Source: BOG-908 sp964244615
Lineage (GTDB): Bacteria; Pseudomonadota; Alphaproteobacteria; Acetobacterales; Acetobacteraceae
Length of the DNA: 64,000 nt
Direction: 5' to 3'
Assembly (NCBI GenBank): GCA_964244615.1
Contig: CAXTJP010000001.1
Coordinates: forward strand, 30,495 to 94,494
Position 1 is the stretch's first letter, and each line of letters begins with the position of its first letter. A program made the position numbers and the translations under genes. The notes under the pieces were generated by a model. That model made no database searches and was not told the DNA's origin. It was given only the letters and a program-made list of their open reading frames with translations. This document shows, one piece after another, positions 26,394 through 34,281 of this stretch.

Positions 26394-28454
26394 TCAGACA
26401 TCCTTGGCCAATCGCAGCGCATCAAAGACGGCGGCGTGGATGTTGCGGCTGGACACCGCGTCGCCGATGCGGAACAGCTGGTAGCGCGCCTGAACGTTGC
26501 GCACCACGGTCTGGGCGCGGCCGGCGAGCAGGGCCGCGTGGTCCACCTCGCCGCCGTTGCGCGAGCCGGGCTTCAGCGCTTCGTACAGCTCGTCGAGCGG
26601 CAACGTGCCGTGCTCGATCACCACCTGATCGACACACCGCTCCTCCGTCTGCGTCCCGTAATCGCTGCCCAGCACGGCCACCAGCGCGTTGCCGTGTCGG
26701 CGCACCGAATGCAGCCGGGTGTTGACCGTCACCCGCACGCCGCAGCGATGAAAGATGCGGGCGTAGGCGGCGTGGTTCAGGCCGCCGATCTCCGGTGCCA
26801 GCATGCGCTCGGGCGTCACGAGTTCCACCGAGGCGCCGGCTTCGGCCAGCATCTCGGCCGCCTGCATGCCGGGATGCGCCCCGTTGTCGTCGTAGACCAG
26901 CACCCGGCCCGACAATGCGGCAGCGCCACCCAGCACGTCCCAGCTCGAGACGACGAGGTCGCGGCCGTCCTGCAGCACCGCCGTGTCCGGCACACCGCCG
27001 GTGGCGACGAACACGGTGTCCGGGGCCAGCGCCAGCACGTCTTCGGCACCCGCATAGGTGTCGAAGCGGATCGTGGCACCCATCCGCGCCAGCTCGGACA
27101 GCCGCCAGTCCACGATGCCGATCAGTTCGCGGCGGCGCGGCGCGCGGGCCGCCAGCAGGATCTGCCCGCCGGCACGCGCGGTCGCTTCCAGCACCGTCAC
27201 CCGGTGCCCGCGCTCGGCGGACACGCGTGCCGCTTCCAGCCCGGCGGGACCGGCGCCCACCACCACCACGTGGCGCGTCGGGCCGTCGGCGCGCGGGATC
27301 ACGTGCGGCATGCTGGCTTCCCGCCCGGTCGCGGCGTTGTGCACGCATAGCGCCTCGTTACCCTCGTAGATGCGGTCCAGGCAGTAGGTGGCCCCGACGC
27401 AGGGGCGTATGCGGTCTTCCTGGCCCGACAGGACCTTGCGCACGATGTGCGGCTCGGCGATGTGCGCGCGGGTCATGCCGACCATGTCGAGCTTGCCCTC
27501 GGCGATCGCGTGCCGGGCGGTCGCCACGTCGTTGATGCGGGCGGCGTGGAAGGTGGGAAAGCCGGTCGCCGCGCGCACTTCGCCGGCGAAGTCCAGGTGC
27601 TGCGCCGTGCCCATGCCGTGGATCGGGATGACGTGCGAGAGCGCGTTGTCGGTGTCCATGTGCCCGCGGATGATGTTGAGGAAGTCCACCACGCCGCCAC
27701 CGGCGAAGCGGCGGGCGATCTCCACCCCGTCCGTGCGGCTCAGGCCGCTCTCCCAGTCCTCGTCGGCAACCATGCGCACGCCGATCAGGAAATCGGGCCC
27801 CACCGCGTCGCGCATCGCCTGCAGCACGCGCACGGAGAAGCGCATGCGGTTCTCCAGCGTGCCGTTGTACTCGTCGTCGCGGTGGTTGGTGGCGGGCGAC
27901 CAGAACTGGTCCGGCAGGTGGCCGTAGGCGTCGATCTCGAACCCGTCGAGCCCTGCCGCCTGCATGCGCTGTGCCGCCGCCGCGTAGTCGGCGACGATAC
28001 GGTCGAGGTCCCAGCGCTCCGCCGCCTTGGGGAAACCGCGATGCGCCGCCTCCCGCACGCGCGAGGGGGCCAGCACCGGCAGCCAGTCCGCCTTGTTCCA
28101 CGCGGTACGGCGGCCGAGATGGGTGAGCTGGATCATCACCGCCGAGCCGTGCTCGTGGCACTCGTCGGACAGGCGGCGCAGCCAGGGCACGATCTCGTCA
28201 CTATAGGCGAGCAGATTGCCGAACACCGGCGGGCTGTCCGGCGAGACCACGGCGGACCCCGCCGTCATCGTCAGGGCGATGCCGCCGCGCGCTTTCTCGA
28301 CATGGTAGAGCCGGTAGCGGTCCTTCGGCATGCCGTCTTCGGAGTAGGACGGCTCGTGCGCGGTGCTCATCACACGGTTGCGCAGCGTCAGGTGCCGCAA
28401 CTGGTACGGCTGCATCAAGGGATCGCGGCTGATCGGCGTGGCGCTCGCGTGCAT
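26394..28454 (-). CDS. Old-Yellow-Enzyme/iron-sulfur/FAD demethylase (DgcA/StcD-like)
   Basis: A 686-residue member of the trimethylamine dehydrogenase/2,4-dienoyl-CoA reductase class. It resembles dimethylglycine demethylase (DgcA) and N-methylproline demethylase (StcD). The ATG at 28454 has AGGAG six bases upstream. Residues about 1-340 form an FMN TIM barrel (RNRVMSTAHEPSYSEDGMPK, FEIDAYGHLPDQFWSPATNH). The iron-sulfur region is CVGATYC followed twelve residues later by C in EALCVHNAATG; the second cysteine of the usual CxxCxxC is Ala. The C-terminal half binds FAD/NAD (VVVVGAGPAGLEAARVSAERG). It lies 20 bases after the Rieske gene, so the pair should remove successive methyl groups from a betaine. 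No partner flavoprotein subunit is present. Confidence 0.85.
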   Translation of the reverse strand: MHASATPISRDPLMQPYQLRHLTLRNRVMSTAHEPSYSEDGMPKDRYRLYHVEKARGGIALTMTAGSAVVSPDSPPVFGNLLAYSDEIVPWLRRLSDECHEHGSAVMIQLTHLGRRTAWNKADWLPVLAPSRVREAAHRGFPKAAERWDLDRIVADYAAAAQRMQAAGLDGFEIDAYGHLPDQFWSPATNHRDDEYNGTLENRMRFSVRVLQAMRDAVGPDFLIGVRMVADEDWESGLSRTDGVEIARRFAGGGVVDFLNIIRGHMDTDNALSHVIPIHGMGTAQHLDFAGEVRAATGFPTFHAARINDVATARHAIAEGKLDMVGMTRAHIAEPHIVRKVLSGQEDRIRPCVGATYCLDRIYEGNEALCVHNAATGREASMPHVIPRADGPTRHVVVVGAGPAGLEAARVSAERGHRVTVLEATARAGGQILLAARAPRRRELIGIVDWRLSELARMGATIRFDTYAGAEDVLALAPDTVFVATGGVPDTAVLQDGRDLVVSSWDVLGGAAALSGRVLVYDDNGAHPGMQAAEMLAEAGASVELVTPERMLAPEIGGLNHAAYARIFHRCGVRVTVNTRLHSVRRHGNALVAVLGSDYGTQTEERCVDQVVIEHGTLPLDELYEALKPGSRNGGEVDHAALLAGRAQTVVRNVQARYQLFRIGDAVSSRNIHAAVFDALRLAKDV

Positions 28455-28474
28455 GGTCTGCTCCTGCGGCCTGC

Positions 28475-30064
28475 CTAACGGTCGATAGTCAGGTCGCTGG
28501 TCGGGCGGGCGCAGCACAGCAGCGCGAAGCCCTCGTCGATCTCGCTTTGCAGGATGCCGCCGTCATGGCGCATCTCGACCGTGCCGGACAGGATGCGGCT
28601 CTTGCAAGTGCCGCAGACGCCCTTGCCGCAGGCGTAGGGCAGCCGCACGCCGGCGGCGCGGGCGGCCTCCAGCACGGTCGTGTCGCTGGGGCAGGTCACG
28701 TCGCGATCGCGGCGGGCGAAGCGAATGGCGAACACACCCGAGGCGATCCGGTCGTGAACCGGCGCGGCAGGCGCGTCACGCCGCGGCGCCGGCCCGGCGG
28801 GCGCTGCGGGTTCGCGGCGAAGCTGCAGCCCGGCACTCATGCGTTCCCCGTACCACCGGCAGAAATCGTCCACCAACCCCTCGGTGTACGGCGAGTAGGG
28901 GCCGGGCTCGTAGGCCGGGCTCACGACCCCTTGCTGGGTGATCTCCACCAGGTGGGCGTCCTGTCGGTTGGTCGCCTGCCAGACGGCCACCAGGTTGTCC
29001 GGGTCGTAATCCACGCCCTCCACCGCGTCCCTGTGCACCAGCCAGGTGGTGCGCAGCAGCGTGCGGCCGGGCTCCAGCGGCAGGACGCAGAAAGTGACCG
29101 CGTGGTCGGCCATCACGTGGTGCCAGGAGTTCGGCTGGGTCCAGAAGGTGAGCCCGCCCAGCCGCGTGTCCTTGAGGCCGCCCAGCAGCACCCGGCAGGC
29201 GCTCCTGGTGTCGCTCGTCTGGCTCTCCCCTGTCTGGTCCAGCGGCAGGCGCTCGGTCCGGTAACCGGTCGGGCGTCCGGTCAGCCGCTCGATCCGGCGC
29301 GACGGCAGGCCGGAGGCCTCCCACCGCCCATGCATCTCCTGCACCAGCGTGTCGTAGCGCGCGGCCTGGTCCCGTTCGGCCTGGTTCAGCGACGAGGGCG
29401 CGAAGCCGAAGCCGTAGGCGAAGAGCGGGACGGTCAGCTCCGGGTGGTTCGCCGCGCAGTGGTAGCACTCGCGGTTGTTCTCCATCGTGAGCTTCCAGTT
29501 GCCGCGCTCCACCAGATCCACCTGCCGCGCCACCTTCGCGTGACGCAGCCCGTGCGGCAGCAGGTACGGTTCCATCTCCGCCGCCATCGCCTCGATGTCG
29601 TCGGGCGGGTCCGCCGCCAGGCACACGAACAGCAGGCCGGCGACGGCGCGCAGCGCCACCGGGCGCAGCCCGCGGCAGGACGGATCGAAACCGTCGCCCA
29701 TGTGGTCGGCGAACAGCAGCGCGCCGTCCAGGCCGTAGGTCCAGCTGTGGTAGCGGCACACCAGGTTGCCCACCCGGCCGGCGCCGTCCGCCACGAGCTG
29801 CGCGCCGCGATGGCGGCAGACGTTGTGGAAGGCGCGCACCTCGCCCGAGCGGTCCCGCAGGATCAGGATCGGCGCGCGGCCGATGCGGATCGCCATCAAA
29901 TCGCCCGGCTCCGGCACGTCGGGTTCCTGCCCGACGAAGATCCAGTGGCGGCCGAAGATCAGATCCATGTCGGCCTGGAACACCGCGGCGTCGGTGTAGA
30001 ACGCGGCGTCGAGGCTGTGGCCGGGCCGCCGGTCGGCCAGCAGGCGCGGGAGATGGTCGGACAC
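28475..30064 (-). CDS. Rieske oxygenase fused to a C-terminal [2Fe-2S] ferredoxin (betaine demethylase)
   Basis: A fusion of about 529 residues. Residues about 1-400 form a GbcA/Stc2-like Rieske oxygenase: cluster ligands in CRHRGAQL and VCRYHSWTYGLDG, and non-heme iron ligands near NNRECYHCAANHPEL. It continues with a helix-grip domain ending VHRDAVEGVDYDPDNL. A Pro/Ala-rich linker leads to a plant-type ferredoxin with LPYACGKGVCGTCKSRILSG and a distal LLCC. Such enzymes oxidatively remove one methyl group from glycine betaine or proline betaine. The GTG at 30064 has AAGG upstream; an ATG at 30094 would add ten residues. In known systems the ferredoxin is part of a separate reductase, so the fusion is unusual and the reductase is absent here. 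Confidence 0.88.
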   Translation of the reverse strand: MSDHLPRLLADRRPGHSLDAAFYTDAAVFQADMDLIFGRHWIFVGQEPDVPEPGDLMAIRIGRAPILILRDRSGEVRAFHNVCRHRGAQLVADGAGRVGNLVCRYHSWTYGLDGALLFADHMGDGFDPSCRGLRPVALRAVAGLLFVCLAADPPDDIEAMAAEMEPYLLPHGLRHAKVARQVDLVERGNWKLTMENNRECYHCAANHPELTVPLFAYGFGFAPSSLNQAERDQAARYDTLVQEMHGRWEASGLPSRRIERLTGRPTGYRTERLPLDQTGESQTSDTRSACRVLLGGLKDTRLGGLTFWTQPNSWHHVMADHAVTFCVLPLEPGRTLLRTTWLVHRDAVEGVDYDPDNLVAVWQATNRQDAHLVEITQQGVVSPAYEPGPYSPYTEGLVDDFCRWYGERMSAGLQLRREPAAPAGPAPRRDAPAAPVHDRIASGVFAIRFARRDRDVTCPSDTTVLEAARAAGVRLPYACGKGVCGTCKSRILSGTVEMRHDGGILQSEIDEGFALLCCARPTSDLTIDR

Positions 30065-30110
30065 GGAGGCACCTTGGTGTTTGCGGCGCATCATTGCCCG
30101 ATGGCGGGCG

Positions 30111-30132
30111 TGCCGGCCAACGGAAACCGGCA
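30111..30132. promoter_or_regulatory. 6-bp inverted repeat in the divergent Rieske/ABC promoter region
   Basis: TGCCGG, ten bases, CCGGCA between the divergent betaine demethylase and importer operons. The spacing suits a dimeric regulator. No dedicated regulator is adjacent, so this is tentative. Confidence 0.25.
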
Positions 30133-30252
30133 GGTTCGGGTCGTTTTACGCCAACTTCGTGCTGCGTCGCGAAAACGGCCTCCCACGCCGCTTCAGGGTG
30201 GTGTTACGCTCCCCAGACGTCAACGAAGGGGCACGACCTGACCACGGCACCG

Positions 30253-31341
30253 ATGATCGCGATCGAGGGCGTGAGCTGCGTGTTCGGCGCGCGCGAGCGA
30301 GAGGCGCTGGCCATGATGCGCGCCGGCGAGAGCCGCGCCGCCATCCTGGAGCGCACCGGCGCGGTGGTGGCCCTTCGCGACGTGGCGCTGCGCGTGGACG
30401 AGGGCGAGCTTCTGGTCGTCATGGGCCTGTCCGGCAGCGGCAAGAGCACGCTGCTGCGCTGCCTGAACCGCCTGGTCACGCCGGCCTGCGGCAGCATACG
30501 CGTCGCCGGCCAGGATGTGATGGCGATGGGCGATCGCCAGCTCCGCGCGTTCCGGCGGCGCAGCTTCGGCATGGTGTTCCAGCATTTCGCCCTGCTGCCG
30601 CACCGCACCGTGCTGCAGAACGTGGAGTTCGGCCTGGAGGTCCAGGGGGTGGGCCGCGCCGCCCGCCGCCGCTCGGCCGAGCAGGCCCTGGCGCTGGTGG
30701 GCCTGGCCGGCTGGGAGGGCAAGTGGCCGAGCCAGCTCTCCGGCGGCATGAAGCAGCGCGCGGGCCTGGCCAGGGCGCTGGCCGCCGACGCCAGCGTGCT
30801 GCTGATGGACGAGGCGTTCAGCGCGCTCGACCCGCTGATCCGGCGCGAGATGCAGACCGAGCTGGTTGCCCTGCAGAGGCGCGTGCGCAAGACGATCGTC
30901 TTCGTCAGCCACGACCTGGACGAGGCCGTGGCACTCGGCGGGCGCATCGCGCTGATGATGGACGGCGTCATCGTCCAGGACGGCACGGCGGAGGGCATCC
31001 TGACCGCGCCGAAAACCCCCTATGTCCGGCGGTTCCTCGAGCACATCGACGTGGCCGGCGTGCTTCGGGTGGGAACGCTCGCCGATCGCGCCCCGCCGCC
31101 GCCCGGGCCGCGCGCCGTGCTGCGCGCCGAGATGACGCTGCGCGAGGCGCTGCCGCTGCTGGCGGACGGACCCGACGGGCTACCGGTCCAGGATGCGGCC
31201 GGGCGTCACGTCGGCGTGCTGTCGCGCACCGCGGCACTGTCCGCCCTGGCCGGGCGGCCGAACAAGGAGGAGCCTGCGTGGCCACCGCCATCCCCCGCTT
31301 CCCGCTCGACGATCTATGCGACCGCGCCCTCGATTGGCTGA
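30253..31341 (+). CDS. ProV-like betaine ABC transporter ATP-binding protein
   Basis: A 362-residue ATPase energising quaternary-amine import. Motifs are typical of ProV/OpuAA: Walker A VVMGLSGSGKSTLLRCLNRL, Q-loop GMVFQHFALLPHRTVLQN, signature LSGGMKQRAGLARALA, Walker B VLLMDEAFSALDPLI and the switch His in FVSHDLDEAV. After the ABC core there is one short CBS-like segment (GLPVQDAAGRHVGVLSRTAAL) where ProV usually has two. The ATG at 30253 lacks a good Shine-Dalgarno sequence; an in-frame CTG five codons earlier has AAGGGG ahead of it and may be the true start. Its 3' end overlaps the permease gene by 64 bases. Confidence 0.9.
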   Translation: MIAIEGVSCVFGAREREALAMMRAGESRAAILERTGAVVALRDVALRVDEGELLVVMGLSGSGKSTLLRCLNRLVTPACGSIRVAGQDVMAMGDRQLRAFRRRSFGMVFQHFALLPHRTVLQNVEFGLEVQGVGRAARRRSAEQALALVGLAGWEGKWPSQLSGGMKQRAGLARALAADASVLLMDEAFSALDPLIRREMQTELVALQRRVRKTIVFVSHDLDEAVALGGRIALMMDGVIVQDGTAEGILTAPKTPYVRRFLEHIDVAGVLRVGTLADRAPPPPGPRAVLRAEMTLREALPLLADGPDGLPVQDAAGRHVGVLSRTAALSALAGRPNKEEPAWPPPSPASRSTIYATAPSIG

Positions 31342-32120
31342 CCGCGAACGGCGCCGGGACCACGCGTGTCCTGAGCCACGTCGTGTCTGCCTGGGTGGGC
31401 GGGCTGACCGGGGCGCTGCAGGCAGTGCCGCCGCTGCTGTTCGTCGGTGTGGCGGGCCTGCTGGCCTGGCGCGCGGCGGGCTGGCGGCTGGGGTTGCTGA
31501 CGCTGGCCGGGCTGCTGTTCCTGTGGAATCTCGGCCTGTGGACGCCGATGATCGCGACGCTGGTGCTGGTGACGGTCTCGACGCTCGCCGCCGTGCTGAT
31601 CGGGCTGCCGCTCGGCATCGCCGCCGCGCTGAGCCGGCGCACCTGGCGCCTGGTGTCGCCCTGCCTGGACGTGATGCAGACGATGCCGAGCTTCGTCTAC
31701 CTGATCCCGGCCATCCCGTTCTTCGGCCTGGGCGCGGTTTCGGCCTGTTTCGCCACCATCATCTTCGCCGCACCGCCCACGATTCGGCTGACCGCGCTGG
31801 GCATCCTGCAGGTGCCGCACGAGCTGAGCGAGGCCGCCGACGCGTTCGGGTGCACGCCCTGGCAGAAGCTGCTGAAGGTGCAGTTGCCGCAGGCGCTGCC
31901 CACCATCATGGCGGGGATCAACCAGACGATCATGCTGGCCCTGTCGATGGTGGTGATCGCCGCGATGATCGGCGCCGGCGGGCTTGGCCGGGAGGTCTGG
32001 AGCGCCATCCAGCGGCTGCAGGCCGGGCGCGGCTTCCAGGCGGGCATCGCCATTGCCATACTGGCGGTGATCTTGGATCGGGTGACGAATGCGCTGTCGC
32101 GACGGTTGCGGACGGCTTGA
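31278..32120 (+). CDS. ProW-like betaine ABC transporter permease
   Basis: A 280-residue permease starting at a GTG at 31278 with a strong AAGGAGGAG five bases before it, all inside the 3' end of the ATPase gene. It has about six to seven transmembrane helices. The EAA loop is ELSEAADAFGCTPWQKLLKVQLPQA (in part), followed by PTIMAGINQTIMLALSMVVIAAMIG and GLGREVWSAIQ, matching ProW/OpuAB. It forms the channel for glycine betaine-like solutes with the binding protein encoded after the repeat copy. The extreme C-terminus ends at the edge of repeat copy B. Confidence 0.92.
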   Translation: MATAIPRFPLDDLCDRALDWLTANGAGTTRVLSHVVSAWVGGLTGALQAVPPLLFVGVAGLLAWRAAGWRLGLLTLAGLLFLWNLGLWTPMIATLVLVTVSTLAAVLIGLPLGIAAALSRRTWRLVSPCLDVMQTMPSFVYLIPAIPFFGLGAVSACFATIIFAAPPTIRLTALGILQVPHELSEAADAFGCTPWQKLLKVQLPQALPTIMAGINQTIMLALSMVVIAAMIGAGGLGREVWSAIQRLQAGRGFQAGIAIAILAVILDRVTNALSRRLRTA

Positions 32121-32246
32121 AAAAAAGTCTTCTTCGAGAAGAAGCAGGCTTTTATCTGCGCTGTCGCGGACAGCTGAAACGTCACTGCGACGTATCGTAT
32201 CCGAACGAAGGTTTTTCGTTCTTTTCAAAACAGCCTCCTTGCCTTC
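32114..32246. repeat. dispersed palindromic repeat, copy B
   Basis: Opens with the hairpin CTTCTTCGAGAAGAAG, has a core CTGTCGCGGACAG, and ends in GTTCTTTTCAAAACAG with CCTTGCCTT. It sits inside the transporter operon between permease and binding-protein genes, where partial termination could alter their ratio. Confidence 0.7.
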
Positions 32247-32261
32247 TCGGGACACATCGCC

Positions 32262-33101
32262 ATGAACCGCAGAGACCTGCTCATCGGCGCCGCAGCCCTT
32301 GCCGCCTCGCCCGCCCGCGCCGCCGGCAAGACGCCGGTGCGGATCGCCTATGTCGAATGGTCGGACGCGATCGTTTCCAGCAACATCCTGGCCGCCGTGC
32401 TGCAGGACATGGGGCACGAGGTCACGCTGCTTCCGGTCTCGGGTGCGGCGATGTGGCAGGCCGTGGCGTCGGGCGATGCCGACTGCATGCTGGCAGGCTG
32501 GCTGCCGACGACCCATGCCGCCTACTACGCGAAGCTGCGAGACCAGGTGGACCTGATCGGCCCCAACTTCACCGGTGCCCGGATCGGCTGGGCGACGCCG
32601 GACTACGCGCCGCTGAACGCGATCCCCGACCTCAAGACCGAGGGCGAGCTGGTGGGCAACACCGTGATCGGGATCGACGCCGGTGCGGGGATGATGCGCG
32701 CGTCCGAACATGCGATCGAGGTGTACGGGCTCAGCAGCATCACGCTGGTCGATGGCAGCGAGGCGACCATGGTCGGTGCGCTGAAGGAGGCCATCGCCCG
32801 CAAGCAGGCCGTCGTTGTGACCATCTGGACGCCGCACTGGATGTTTGCGGCCTGCAAGCTAAAGTTCCTTGCCGATCCGAAGGGATGTTTCGGTGGGGCC
32901 GAGACGGTGAACACGGTCGCGCGCCTCGGCCTGAAGGCCGACATGCCGGACGTCCACGCCGTGCTCAGCCGCTTTCGGCTGTCCGCGGCCGACGAGCAGG
33001 CGGTGATGATGCAGAACCAGGCGCGCGGCGCCGACCCCGCGAAAACCGCCGCCGCCTGGGTTGCGGCCAACGCCACGCTGGTCAGGTCCTGGCGTAGCTG
33101 A
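32262..33101 (+). CDS. glycine betaine-type substrate-binding protein (OpuAC/ProX-like)
   Basis: A 279-residue type II periplasmic binding protein. It has a twin-Arg-like N-terminus (MNRRDLLIGAAALAASPARAA), so Tat or Sec export is possible. The lobes carry the aromatic residues that form the cation-pi cage in OpuAC-like proteins: Trp in VEWSDAI, Trp in AGWLPTTHAAYYA, and Trp in VVTIWTPHWMFAACKLKF. This strongly suggests a quaternary-ammonium ligand such as glycine betaine, proline betaine or carnitine. It follows the permease after repeat copy B and is 16 bases from the sarcosine oxidase-like gene. Confidence 0.9.
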   Translation: MNRRDLLIGAAALAASPARAAGKTPVRIAYVEWSDAIVSSNILAAVLQDMGHEVTLLPVSGAAMWQAVASGDADCMLAGWLPTTHAAYYAKLRDQVDLIGPNFTGARIGWATPDYAPLNAIPDLKTEGELVGNTVIGIDAGAGMMRASEHAIEVYGLSSITLVDGSEATMVGALKEAIARKQAVVVTIWTPHWMFAACKLKFLADPKGCFGGAETVNTVARLGLKADMPDVHAVLSRFRLSAADEQAVMMQNQARGADPAKTAAAWVAANATLVRSWRS

Positions 33102-33117
33102 GCGGGGTGCCGGGCCG

Positions 33118-34281
33118 ATGATCTTCGACGTCATCGTGGTGGGCGGCGGCGGCATGGGCAGCGCCGCCGCGTGGCAACTGGCCAGACGCGGCCAGCGCGT
33201 GCTGGTGCTGGAACGTTACGACGTGCCGCACGCGCACGGCTCCTCGCACGGCATCAGCCGCATCATCCGCCTGCCCTATTACGAGAACCCCGCCTACGTC
33301 CCCCTGCTGCACCGGGCCTACGCGCTTTGGCGAGAGGCGGAGGCGGCGAGCGGCTGCGAGCTGCTGGTCACCACCGGGTCGGTCGATGCCAGCCCGGAAT
33401 GGGATCCGCTGTTCCAGGGCGCGCTCGCCTCGGCCCGGCTGCACGGTCTGCGGCACGAGGTGCTGACCGGTGCCGAGGTCAACGCCCGTTTTCCCGGCTA
33501 CCGGCTGCCGGAGCGCCACCGCGCGGTGTTCCAGCCCGATGGCGGCCTGATCGCGAGCGAGCGCGCCGTGGTGGCTCACATCGCCCTCGCCCAGGCGAAC
33601 GCCGCCGTGGTCCGGGCGCGCGAGAAGGTGCTGGGCTGGGAGGCGGCCGGCGGCGGCGAAGGGGTGACCGTGACCACGAGCCGCGGCCGCTACCAGGCCG
33701 GCCGGCTAGTGCTGACAGCCGGCGCCTGGATGGGCGAGCTGGTTCCCCTGCTGGCCGGGCGGGCGGTTGCCGAACGCCAGGTGCTGGCCTGGCTGCAGCC
33801 GCACGAGCCCGCGCTGTTCAGCCCCGGCCGGTTCCCGGTGTTCAACCTTCAGGTGGAGGAAGGCCGCTACTACGGCCTGCCGATCTACGAGGTGCCGGGC
33901 TTCAAGTTCGGCCGCTACCACCACCAGGGGGAGAGCGGCCACCCGGAGGCGCTGCTGCGCGAGCCGGACGACGCCGACGAGCGCCTGCTGCGCGCCTTTG
34001 GCGAGCGCTACTTCCCGGCGGGGTCGGGACCCGTGATGGCGCTGCGTGCCTGCCTGTTCACCAACACGCCCGACGAGCACTTCATCCTCGACCACCATCC
34101 GCATTACGGGCAGGTCGTGCTCGCCTCGCCGTGCAGCGGCCACGGCTACAAGTTCTGCAGCGTGGTCGGAGAGATCCTGGCGGACCTCGCCACTGGAGAC
34201 GGCACCACCCGGCACGACATCGGTTTCCTGCGTCTGAACCGTCCCAGCCTGGCCGAACACCCGGCGCTCGGCGTTGCGTAG
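33118..34281 (+). CDS. monomeric sarcosine oxidase / N-methyltryptophan oxidase-like enzyme
   Basis: A 387-residue flavoenzyme of the MSOX/SolA family, right length for the family. The start MIFDVIVVGGGGMGSAAAWQ gives the FAD Rossmann motif at once; an earlier in-frame start at 33061 would add non-conserved residues. HGSSHGISRIIRLPYYENPAY is the family pattern after the first strand. Cys312 in RACLFTNTPDEHFILDHHP is the residue that carries covalent FAD. It oxidises N-methyl amino acids to the amino acid, formaldehyde and hydrogen peroxide without folate. It can finish demethylation of the imported betaine, in parallel with the folate-linked SoxBDAG further right. Confidence 0.9.
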   Translation: MIFDVIVVGGGGMGSAAAWQLARRGQRVLVLERYDVPHAHGSSHGISRIIRLPYYENPAYVPLLHRAYALWREAEAASGCELLVTTGSVDASPEWDPLFQGALASARLHGLRHEVLTGAEVNARFPGYRLPERHRAVFQPDGGLIASERAVVAHIALAQANAAVVRAREKVLGWEAAGGGEGVTVTTSRGRYQAGRLVLTAGAWMGELVPLLAGRAVAERQVLAWLQPHEPALFSPGRFPVFNLQVEEGRYYGLPIYEVPGFKFGRYHHQGESGHPEALLREPDDADERLLRAFGERYFPAGSGPVMALRACLFTNTPDEHFILDHHPHYGQVVLASPCSGHGYKFCSVVGEILADLATGDGTTRHDIGFLRLNRPSLAEHPALGVA

